Made by a program: the position numbers and the translations under genes. A DNA stretch of 10,035 bases from Pseudomonadota bacterium (lineage in GTDB: Bacteria; Myxococcota_A; Polyangia; Haliangiales; Haliangiaceae). Under the pieces are notes generated by a model. The model saw only the letters and a program-made list of their open reading frames with translations, was not told where the DNA came from and searched no databases. Of this stretch, positions 1 to 5,584 are shown one piece after another. The stretch spans positions 1 through 10,035 of the forward strand of contig JAEYYY010000833.1 in assembly GCA_023430775.1 (NCBI GenBank), given 5' to 3'. Each line of letters begins with the position of its first letter. Within the stretch, counting starts at the first letter, position 1.

Positions 1-164
1 CCCCACACCAGGGCCTCCTCGAGCAGCGTCTTCGTCGAGCCCGCGAGGTTGGCCGAGTTCGGGATCTGGAAGCCGACGCCGACCGCGACCGCGATCACGA
101 GGAGCGCGGCCGACCACCGCGTCGCGAGCAGATCGCGGATCGCGAGATAGGCGACGAGCCTCAC
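1..164 (-). CDS. ABC transporter permease (MacB/FtsX/DevC-like), N-terminal fragment
   Basis: This is the first 54 codons of a gene that continues beyond the left edge. It starts at a GTG (164-162) that overlaps the stop of the preceding gene as GTGA, so it is the third member of a coupled minus-strand set. The reading begins MRLVAYLAIRDLLATRWSAA, a short cytoplasmic stretch with the RDLL pattern common in MacB/LolC/DevC-type permeases. A hydrophobic helix follows at about residues 18-33, then a polar IPNSANLAGSTKTLLEEAL segment that would open the periplasmic core domain. Family members are usually about 380-420 residues with four membrane segments and partner with a separate ATPase. They move lipids, lipoproteins or macrolides, or act as mechanotransmission machines. 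The assignment rests only on the N-terminus and on resemblance I recall; substrate and ATPase partner are not visible. Confidence 0.6.
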   Translation of the reverse strand, partial: MRLVAYLAIRDLLATRWSAALLVIAVAVGVGFQIPNSANLAGSTKTLLEEALVW

Positions 165-703
165 CGGTTCCGCCACAGCACGAAGCGGAGGACGAGCCAG
201 CCGATCGTGCAGCACACCAGCGACAGCGCGATGTTGACGACGTGGACGATCCACAGCGCGTCGAACATGCCGGCGGCCGGTCCGTACGGCTCGTGGACGA
301 GCATGACGTTGAGCTTCGGATCGGCGATCAGATAGGCGAGCACCATCGCGAACGGATGGAGGAGCCACGCGGGCAGCAGGATGCTGCTCGGCAGCGGCTT
401 GGGCCACAGCGCCCACAGGCTCGAGCCGAGCGGGATGATGTGGAGCAGCGTCGAGGTCAGCGAGTTCTCGCCGGTGACGAACAGATCGATCATCCAGGCC
501 GGGATGCCCTGGCCGGCGTGGAACACCATGCCGATCGCGATCAGCTTCGGGTTGTCGAACGCCATGCCGATCGCGATCACGAGCGACGCGACGTGGCACG
601 CCCACAGGATCTGCGACGGCGCCCAGGTCAGCGCGTGCGCGACCAGGAGGGCACCGATCGTCACCGCGATGACGAGGCGGACGAGCGCGGGGCGGCCGGT
701 CAC
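161..703 (-). CDS. Small histidine-containing multi-pass membrane protein, unknown function
   Basis: A 180-residue protein that I do not recognise. It is almost wholly hydrophobic, with about five candidate membrane segments (roughly residues 8-26, 33-63, 83-100, 106-126 and 147-176) and a short basic C-terminal tail ending WRNR. Seven histidines lie in or next to membrane segments: 23, 37, 62, 88, 116, 137 and 154. Two of them sit in distinctive motifs, FHAGQGIPAWMID near residue 61 and LLHIIPLGSS near residue 87. Intramembrane histidines can bind heme or metal, but no recognised family pattern supports that here. The start is GTG, overlapping the stop of the upstream hydroxylase gene by four bases (GTGA); its own stop overlaps the next permease gene the same way. 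Strict coupling to a di-iron hydroxylase and an ABC permease suggests a shared role, perhaps making or exporting a modified lipid. That is inference. Confidence 0.75.
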   Translation of the reverse strand: MTGRPALVRLVIAVTIGALLVAHALTWAPSQILWACHVASLVIAIGMAFDNPKLIAIGMVFHAGQGIPAWMIDLFVTGENSLTSTLLHIIPLGSSLWALWPKPLPSSILLPAWLLHPFAMVLAYLIADPKLNVMLVHEPYGPAAGMFDALWIVHVVNIALSLVCCTIGWLVLRFVLWRNR

Positions 704-1719
704 CAGGTGGCTCCGACGAGGGCGATCGCGGCGGGGACGAAGATCGCGAGGCGAATGGTCTCGAAGACGCGGGCGGTGGGGCGGCGATCGAGGAGGCCAC
801 CGATGCCGATGATGGTGAGGATCACCAGGGTGCCGCCGAGTGCGGCGGGCCAGCCGTGGAGGCCGAAGACGTAGGCGGAGAAGAAGACGAGGAGGGTGAG
901 CTGGAGGAGGATGTAGAGGCGGGTTCTCGAGGAGAGTTTCGGACCGTTCGCGTTCACGTCGACGTTCACGTTTGCGTTCAACAGCTCACCCCAGCCCGTC
1001 CACTGCGCCAGCGCGCCGTCGTAGGTGATCCGGCTCCGATCCAGCCCGAAGACCGGGGGATCCGCGGGGTCGGGGGCTGCGTAGGTCCCGAACAGCCGAT
1101 CCCACACCGTGAACATCGCCGAGAAGTTCTTGTTCACGTACTGCGCGTTGCGCGCGTGGTGAAGCGCGTGGGTCTGCGGCGTCACCAGGATGCCGAAGCT
1201 CGGAAAGCTGTACGCGCGCGAGTGCGTGAACAGCGCGTACAGCGTCAGCGTGACCATGACGAGGAAGAACTGTGCGGTCGGGACGATCAGCGGGAGCGCG
1301 GCATAGAACGGAAACGCGTAGGTATCCGACAGCCACGCGTGGCGCATGCCGACCGTCAGGTTCATCTCGGTCGGCGTGTGGTGGACGTTGTGAACGGCCC
1401 ACAGGATCGAGGAGCGGTGCTCGAGGCGATGGCGCCAGTAGTTCCCGAGATCGCCGAGCACGAGCGCGAGGAAGAACGGCGTCCACCACGACGACCACTC
1501 GACGAGGCCGAACGTGGTGTGCGCCCAGTCGTAGAGCGCGACCAGCAGCGGGCCGACGACCATGCCGACGACGATCGCGCCGAGGCCGGTGGTGATGTTC
1601 GAGACGCTGCCGGCGAACGTCGGCGTCGGGAATCCCCGGGCACGCGCGAGCAGGCTCTCGCCACCGAACAGCACGATGTAGAGAGGAATCCCGATCGCGT
1701 AGTAGGCGGTGGCGTCCAC
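700..1719 (-). CDS. Sterol desaturase / fatty acid hydroxylase family membrane di-iron enzyme
   Basis: A 339-residue integral membrane oxygenase of the fatty acid hydroxylase superfamily, which uses a histidine-bound di-iron centre and O2 to hydroxylate or desaturate lipids or sterols. All expected His boxes are present: HRLEH at 97-101, HNVHH at 110-114 and HALHH at 184-188, with H127 and H166 as possible extra ligands. Membrane segments lie at about 5-20, 46-63, 81-92, 136-162, 270-285 and 288-308, plus a C-terminal one. The C-terminal extra helices after residue 265 make it longer than the minimal domain. An Asn-rich dipeptide stretch at 248-258 is encoded by a hexamer repeat. The GTG start at 1719 lies 9 nt after a TAGGCT hexamer and suits a leaderless transcript; the next in-frame choices would cut into the first membrane helix. 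It leads the minus-strand set. The substrate cannot be told from sequence. Confidence 0.9.
   Translation of the reverse strand: MDATAYYAIGIPLYIVLFGGESLLARARGFPTPTFAGSVSNITTGLGAIVVGMVVGPLLVALYDWAHTTFGLVEWSSWWTPFFLALVLGDLGNYWRHRLEHRSSILWAVHNVHHTPTEMNLTVGMRHAWLSDTYAFPFYAALPLIVPTAQFFLVMVTLTLYALFTHSRAYSFPSFGILVTPQTHALHHARNAQYVNKNFSAMFTVWDRLFGTYAAPDPADPPVFGLDRSRITYDGALAQWTGWGELLNANVNVDVNANGPKLSSRTRLYILLQLTLLVFFSAYVFGLHGWPAALGGTLVILTIIGIGGLLDRRPTARVFETIRLAIFVPAAIALVGATW
945..980. repeat. Imperfect hexanucleotide tandem repeat (CGTTCA-like, six units)
   Basis: Six consecutive 6-bp units read CGTTCG, CGTTCA, CGTCGA, CGTTCA, CGTTTG and CGTTCA on the plus strand, with no interruption. The repeat lies inside the hydroxylase gene. 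On the coding strand it gives the alternating peptide N-A-N-V-N-V-D-V-N-A-N at residues 248-258, between the last His box and the C-terminal helices, probably in a surface loop. The unit length is a multiple of three, so copy-number change would lengthen or shorten the loop without a frameshift. Confidence 0.8.
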
Positions 1720-1728
1720 GCAGCGCCG

Positions 1729-1734
1729 AGCCTA
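1729..1734 (-). promoter_or_regulatory. Putative -10 element (TAGGCT) of the hydroxylase operon
   Basis: On the minus strand, TGC is followed directly by TAGGCT, matching an extended -10 (TGn-TAnnnT). Nine bases separate it from the GTG start, which would put transcription within about 0-3 nt of the start codon. The -35 is weak: TGATCT is found at the 17-bp spacing. The same CTAGGCTC octamer recurs before two plus-strand genes in this window. Confidence 0.55.
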
Positions 1735-1785
1735 GCAGCACGCCGCGAGGGAGATCACCACGTTAGGACGCCAGGGATGGGGTCG

Positions 1786-1814
1786 TTGCGCCTGTCAGAC
1801 CCTATGAGTATGGT
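1786..1814 (+). promoter_or_regulatory. Putative sigma70-type promoter of guaBA
   Basis: TTGCGC at 1786-1791 and TATGGT at 1809-1814 are separated by exactly 17 bp, a good match to a housekeeping -35/-10 pair. Only 5 nt lie between the -10 and the guaB ATG at 1820, and no Shine-Dalgarno is visible, so the mRNA would begin at or next to the start codon. It shares the 100-bp region 1720-1819 with the divergent hydroxylase promoter. That region has no room for, or sign of, a riboswitch. Confidence 0.6.
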
Positions 1815-1819
1815 CCGCC

Positions 1820-3295
1820 ATGCTCGACGACGGCCTTCGCGAAGCGCTCACCTTCGACGATGTGTTGCTGGTGCCGGGATTCTCCGAGGTGATCCCGAAA
1901 GACGTCGATGTCGCCACGCGACTGACGCCCGCCATCCCGCTGCGGATGCCACTGGTGTCCTCGGCGATGGACACGGTGACCGAAGCCGCCACCGCGATTC
2001 GCATGGCGCGCGAAGGCGGCCTCGGCTTCATCCACAAGAACCTGTCGATCGAGGAGCAAGCGCTCGAGGTCACGCGGGTCAAGAAGGCGCAGTCGGGCAT
2101 CGTCGTCGATCCGCTGACGATCGCGCCGTCGCGCACGCTCGAGGAGGCGCTCGCGATCATGCGCCATCACCGGATCAGCGGCCTGCCGGTCGTCGATGCG
2201 GAGAAGCGGCCGGTCGGCATCCTCACCAACCGCGATGTCCGGTTCGAGAAGCGGCTGACGCTCCAGGTCGGCGAGCTGATGACCAAGAACCCGGTCACGG
2301 TGAAGGACGGCACGAGCTCCACGCTCGATGAAGCGAAGGAGCTGCTGCACAAGCACCGCATCGAGAAGCTGCTGGTCGTCGATAGCGCCGGCAAGCTGAA
2401 GGGCCTGATCACGATCCGCGATATCGAGCAGGCGGAGATGAACCCCACCGCCGCCACCGACGATATGGGTCGGTTGCGCGTCGGTGCGGCGGTCGGCGTC
2501 GGCGCCGATCGCGATGCCCGGATCGAGGCGCTGCTCGCCGCCGGTTGCGACGTGATCTGCATCGATACGGCGCACGGGCACTCGAGCGGCGTGCTCCAGG
2601 CGTGCAAGGACGTCCGCAAGAAGTTCCCCAAGCTCCAGCTGGTCGCCGGCAACGTCGCCACCGGCGAGGCCACCCGCGCGTTGATCGAGACCGGCGTCAA
2701 CGCCGTCAAGGTCGGCGTCGGGCCCGGTTCGATCTGCACCACGCGGATCGTCGCCGGCGTCGGCGTGCCGCAGCTGACGGCGATCGCCGATGCGGTGAGC
2801 GCGGCGAAGGGCTCCGGCGTCGCGATCATCGCCGACGGCGGCATCAAGTACTCGGGCGATGTCGCCAAGGCGCTCGCCGCCGGCGCCGATACCGTGATGA
2901 TCGGCTCGCTGTTCGCCGGCACCGACGAGGCGCCGGGCGAGGTCATCCTCTATCAAGGCCGGTCGTACAAGTCGTATCGCGGCATGGGCTCGATCGGCGC
3001 GATGAAGGAAGGCTCGAAGGATCGGTACTTCCAGGCGCATGTCGACGTCGAGACGCCCCAGAAGCTGGTCCCCGAGGGCATCGAGGGCCGCGTTCCTTAC
3101 AAGGGCCCGCTGCGCGAGTCGATCTATCAGCTGGTCGGCGGCCTGCGCGCGTCGATGGGGTACCTCGGCTGCGCCACGATCAGCGAGCTGCACGCCAAGG
3201 CGAAGTTCGTGAAGATCTCGTCGAGCGGCCTCCGCGAGAGCCACGTCCACGACGTGATCATCACCAAGGAAGCCCCGAACTACCGGGTGGAATAA
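1820..3295 (+). CDS. guaB: IMP dehydrogenase (inosine-5'-monophosphate dehydrogenase)
   Basis: A 491-residue cytoplasmic enzyme that oxidises IMP to XMP with NAD+, the committed step of guanine nucleotide synthesis. It is full length for the bacterial family. The N-terminal barrel strand opens with LTFDDVLLVPG. A tandem CBS (Bateman) module occupies about residues 95-205, with RISGLPVVD and RIEKLLVVD marking its two halves; it usually binds adenine or guanine nucleotides and tunes activity. The catalytic loop GPGSICTTRIVAGVG carries the nucleophile Cys306. The phosphate-binding IADGGI follows with Asp339. The mobile flap holds the catalytic Arg402-Tyr403 pair in KDRYFQ, and the C-terminus has EGRVPYKG and GGLRASMGYLGC. 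The ATG at 1820 gives the usual family N-terminus and lies 5 nt after a TATGGT -10. It is followed after 4 nt by guaA. No residue I expect is missing. Confidence 0.97.
   Translation: MLDDGLREALTFDDVLLVPGFSEVIPKDVDVATRLTPAIPLRMPLVSSAMDTVTEAATAIRMAREGGLGFIHKNLSIEEQALEVTRVKKAQSGIVVDPLTIAPSRTLEEALAIMRHHRISGLPVVDAEKRPVGILTNRDVRFEKRLTLQVGELMTKNPVTVKDGTSSTLDEAKELLHKHRIEKLLVVDSAGKLKGLITIRDIEQAEMNPTAATDDMGRLRVGAAVGVGADRDARIEALLAAGCDVICIDTAHGHSSGVLQACKDVRKKFPKLQLVAGNVATGEATRALIETGVNAVKVGVGPGSICTTRIVAGVGVPQLTAIADAVSAAKGSGVAIIADGGIKYSGDVAKALAAGADTVMIGSLFAGTDEAPGEVILYQGRSYKSYRGMGSIGAMKEGSKDRYFQAHVDVETPQKLVPEGIEGRVPYKGPLRESIYQLVGGLRASMGYLGCATISELHAKAKFVKISSSGLRESHVHDVIITKEAPNYRVE
3286..3290 (+). promoter_or_regulatory. 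Candidate ribosome binding site for guaA
   Basis: GGTGG lies inside the last codons of guaB, 9 nt before the guaA ATG. With only 4 nt between the guaB stop and the guaA start, ribosomes ending guaB could also restart directly. Confidence 0.4.
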
Positions 3296-3299
3296 CTCC

Positions 3300-4859
3300 A
3301 TGAAGCATCAGCTCGTCGTCATCCTCGATTTCGGATCGCAGTACACGCAGCTGATCGCGCGCCGGATCCGCGAGCAGTCGGTGTACTGCGAGATCCATCC
3401 GTACACGATCGCCAGCGATCCCGAGCTCCAGAAGCTGCGCGCGCTCGAGCCGATCGCGATCGTGCTGTCGGGTGGCCCGTCGTCGGTGTACGACGACGGC
3501 GCCCCCACCATCCCGAAGAGCATCTACGAGCTCGGCGTGCCGCTGCTCGGCATCTGCTACGGCGCGCAGATCACCGCGCGGCTGCTCGGCGGCGATGTCC
3601 GGCCGGCCGATCGCCGCGAGTACGGCCGCGCCGAGGTCCGCGTGCTGAAGAACGAGGGTGTGTTCAAGTCCACGGTCGCGTCCGATCAGCTCGCGGTGTG
3701 GGCGTCGCACGGCGATCACGTCGAGGCGATTCCGCCGGGCTTCGTGCACACCGCGGAGAGCGATAACTGCAAGTTCTCGGGCTTCGCGAACCACGCGAAG
3801 AAGATCCACTGCGTGCAGTTCCACCCCGAGGTCGTGCACACGCCGCGCGGCGCGGAGCTGCTCGGCAACTTCCTGTTCGGTGTCGTCGGTGCCAAGGGCG
3901 ACTGGTCGATGGCGTCGTTCGTCGACGAGGCGGTGGAGCGCATCCGCGCGCAGGTCGGCGCCGATGGCCGCGTCATCTGTGGCCTCTCGGGCGGCGTCGA
4001 TTCGAGCGTCGCGGCGGCGCTGATCCATCGCGCGATCGGCGACCGGCTGACGTGCATCTTCGTCGATAACGGCGTGCTGCGAAAAGGCGAGCGCGAGTAC
4101 GTGGCCTCGATCTTCCGCGATCACTTCCACGTCGATCTGCGCGTCATCGATGCCGAGAAGCGCTTCCTCGACAAGCTCGCCGATGTCACCGACCCCGAGA
4201 AGAAGCGCAAGATCATCGGCTACGAGTTCATCGCCGTATTCGAGGAGCAGGCGAAGAACATCCAGGGCGCGCGTTTCCTCGCGCAGGGCACGCTGTATCC
4301 CGATGTCATCGAGAGCGTGTCGCTCAAGGGGCCGTCGCACGTGATCAAGAGCCACCACAACGTCGGTGGCTTGCCGGAGCGCATGCAGCTGTCGCTGGTC
4401 GAGCCGCTGCGCGAGCTGTTCAAGGACGAGGTCCGCGTGCTCGGCGCCCAGCTCGGCCTGCCGCACCACATGGTGTCGCGCCAGCCGTTCCCCGGTCCGG
4501 GGCTCGCGGTGCGCTGCCTCGGCGCGCTGACCAAGGCGCGGCTCGACGTCTTGCGCAACGCGGATGCGATCATCGACGAGGAGATCCGGGCGGCGGGGCT
4601 GTACGAGTCGATCTGGCAGTCGTTCGGCGTGCTGTTGCCGGTCCGCTCGGTCGGCGTCATGGGCGACGCCCGCACGTACGAGGAGGCGCTCGCCTTGCGC
4701 GCGGTGCACTCGCGCGACGGCATGACGGCGGACTGGGTGCAGCTGCCGTACGACGTGCTCGGTCGGATCAGCTCGCGCGTGATCAACGAGGTGCGCGGCA
4801 TCAACCGTGTGGTCTACGACATCACGTCGAAGCCGCCCGGCACGATCGAGTGGGAGTAG
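3300..4859 (+). CDS. guaA: GMP synthase (glutamine-hydrolysing)
   Basis: A 519-residue cytoplasmic enzyme that converts XMP, ATP and glutamine to GMP. Residues about 5-195 form the class I glutamine amidotransferase domain: ILDFGSQYTQLIARRIRE at the start, the oxyanion-side SGGPSSVYD, the nucleophile Cys86 in GICYGAQ, and the rest of the triad at His175 and Glu177 in QFHPE. The ATP-pyrophosphatase domain follows with P-loop SGGVDSS at 230-236. The C-terminal dimerisation and XMP-binding domain contains RQPFPGPGLAVR and ends YDITSKPPGTIEWE. Length and order match the family. One small oddity is Ala in GICYGAQ, where many GMP synthases have Met. It lies 4 nt downstream of guaB and is surely co-transcribed, so consecutive steps IMP to XMP to GMP are made from one message. 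Confidence 0.97.
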   Translation: MKHQLVVILDFGSQYTQLIARRIREQSVYCEIHPYTIASDPELQKLRALEPIAIVLSGGPSSVYDDGAPTIPKSIYELGVPLLGICYGAQITARLLGGDVRPADRREYGRAEVRVLKNEGVFKSTVASDQLAVWASHGDHVEAIPPGFVHTAESDNCKFSGFANHAKKIHCVQFHPEVVHTPRGAELLGNFLFGVVGAKGDWSMASFVDEAVERIRAQVGADGRVICGLSGGVDSSVAAALIHRAIGDRLTCIFVDNGVLRKGEREYVASIFRDHFHVDLRVIDAEKRFLDKLADVTDPEKKRKIIGYEFIAVFEEQAKNIQGARFLAQGTLYPDVIESVSLKGPSHVIKSHHNVGGLPERMQLSLVEPLRELFKDEVRVLGAQLGLPHHMVSRQPFPGPGLAVRCLGALTKARLDVLRNADAIIDEEIRAAGLYESIWQSFGVLLPVRSVGVMGDARTYEEALALRAVHSRDGMTADWVQLPYDVLGRISSRVINEVRGINRVVYDITSKPPGTIEWE

Positions 4860-4870
4860 AGACGGCAGCC

Positions 4871-4876
4871 TAGACG
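4871..4876 (+). promoter_or_regulatory. Weak candidate -10 (TAGACG) for the secreted LPP20-like gene
   Basis: CTAG followed by ACG lies 11 nt after the guaA stop. TAGACG lacks the final T of TAnnnT and no -35 is visible, so this is the weakest member of the start-proximal series. It lies 6 nt before the GTG at 4883, the spacing seen at other gene starts here. Read-through from guaA is equally possible. Confidence 0.25.
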
Positions 4877-4882
4877 TTGACG

Positions 4883-5524
4883 GTGACGCAAGTGATGAGG
4901 GCTCTCGGTTTCGCGTTCGCGTTTGCGCTCGCGACTCCTGCGTTCGCGGAGACCGACTGGGCGCGAGGTCTCGTCACCGCCGAGGGGCTCGGCCTCGCCG
5001 ATCGCCACGCCCCCACGCCCGCGGTTGCGCGCGAGCCGGCGCGCCGGATGGCCGAGAGCGCCGCACGCAAGCAGCTCGCCGCGCAGCTGCCGGCGCTGCC
5101 GCTGGCGACGGGCGGCACCCTGAAGGCAAAGCTCGGCGACAAGCAGCTCGCGGCGCAGATCGCGGAGGCCGTCGAGGCCGCGATCACGCTCGAGGCGATC
5201 CCGCACACCGATGGCTCGTGGAACGTGACGCTTGCCGTACCCATCGAGGCGGTGCGGGTGGCGCTCGCTGGCCCGCGTAAGCCGACCGCGGCCGACGAGG
5301 ATCCTGCCGTGATCGTCGTCGAGAGCGTCAAGGCGAAGCCGGCGATCGGCTACACCGTCGGAGGGATCGCTGCGCCCACGGTATGGAGCAAGGACGTGCC
5401 GGAGTGGGCCAAGGACGCACCGCGGGTCAAGGCCAAGGGCACCCGGCCCGGCGCGATCGATCTTGCGGCGCCGTCCGCGCCGCAGGGCGGGCCGGCCACG
5501 CTGTTCGTGCTCCTCGTGAAGTGA
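4883..5524 (+). CDS. Secreted LPP20-like protein of unknown function
   Basis: About 213 residues with a clear Sec signal peptide: the core LGFAFAFALATPAFA is followed by a likely signal peptidase I site AFA|ETD near residue 22, so the mature protein is periplasmic or surface-located. The mature N-terminus has W-A-R-G-x-V-x-A-x-G-x-G (from about residue 26), then an Ala/Arg-rich helix (PARRMAESAARKQLAAQL) and later WNVTLAVPIEAVRVAL. This order resembles LPP20/FlgP-type envelope proteins, where a G-rich strand, a helix and closing strands form a small alpha/beta fold. Unlike LPP20 it has no lipobox Cys. The C-terminal third is Pro/Ala/Lys-rich and ends in a hydrophobic strand. The start is uncertain: GTG 4883 fits the start-proximal promoter pattern; ATG 4895, GTG 4892 and TTG 4877 are in frame and keep the signal peptide. 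It lies 23 nt after guaA and 60 nt before the kinase. Family assignment is moderate. Confidence 0.75.
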   Translation: MTQVMRALGFAFAFALATPAFAETDWARGLVTAEGLGLADRHAPTPAVAREPARRMAESAARKQLAAQLPALPLATGGTLKAKLGDKQLAAQIAEAVEAAITLEAIPHTDGSWNVTLAVPIEAVRVALAGPRKPTAADEDPAVIVVESVKAKPAIGYTVGGIAAPTVWSKDVPEWAKDAPRVKAKGTRPGAIDLAAPSAPQGGPATLFVLLVK

Positions 5525-5531
5525 GGCACGT

Positions 5532-5546
5532 CCGTCGATCTGACGG
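5532..5546. repeat. Short inverted repeat after the LPP20-like gene
   Basis: CCGTC and GACGG are separated by GATCT, giving a 5-bp stem and 5-nt loop 7 nt after the stop. No T-tract follows, so it is at best a weak terminator or part of the kinase control region together with the palindrome at 5553-5564. Confidence 0.35.
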
Positions 5547-5552
5547 CGGCCC

Positions 5553-5564
5553 GCCCGGCCGGGC
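5553..5564. repeat. Perfect 12-bp palindrome upstream of the kinase -10
   Basis: GCCCGGCCGGGC is its own reverse complement and ends 5 nt before the TAGGCT hexamer, so it covers the spacer and approaches the -35 position. It could be a repressor operator or a terminator stem for the previous gene. In DNA this G+C-rich, 12-bp palindromes of G and C can arise by chance. Confidence 0.35.
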
Positions 5565-5569
5565 TCTGC

Positions 5570-5575
5570 TAGGCT
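5570..5575 (+). promoter_or_regulatory. Putative extended -10 (TGC-TAGGCT) of the kinase gene
   Basis: TGCTAGGCT matches TGn-TAnnnT. Exactly 9 nt separate it from the kinase ATG, as at the hydroxylase gene. No convincing -35 is present at 16-18 bp, which is tolerated by extended -10 promoters. The implied mRNA would have essentially no leader, and no Shine-Dalgarno is visible. Confidence 0.5.
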
Positions 5576-5584
5576 CGTCAGCGC

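Noticed and set aside
1758..1773. Mobile element end or attachment site in the divergent intergenic region
   Set aside because: No flanking direct repeats, tRNA, integrase or transposase is present anywhere in the window, and base use is uniform across it.
1720..1819. Purine or other riboswitch before guaBA
   Set aside because: The -10 appears to lie 5 nt from the start codon, leaving no leader RNA, and I see no aptamer-like stem arrangement in this 100-bp gap.
856..2331. 491-codon plus-strand frame across the hydroxylase gene and into guaB
   Set aside because: It crosses a complete His-box enzyme on the other strand, the divergent promoter region and the start of guaB, and its translation is Arg/Glu-rich with no motif.
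1802..3301. Long open frame antisense to guaB (499 codons, minus)
   Set aside because: It is fully opposite a certain IMP dehydrogenase, rich in Arg, Asp, Ala and Leu, and without any domain pattern. Such frames are a by-product of G+C-rich codon use.
3261..4709. Long open frame antisense to guaA (482 codons, minus)
   Set aside because: It lies opposite a certain GMP synthase and has the same low-complexity Arg/Asp/Ala-rich composition as the guaB shadow frame.
4877..4882. TTG start for the secreted LPP20-like protein
   Set aside because: TTG directly abuts the candidate TAGACG hexamer, has no ribosome binding site, and is not needed for a complete signal peptide; GTG 4883 or ATG 4895 fit better.
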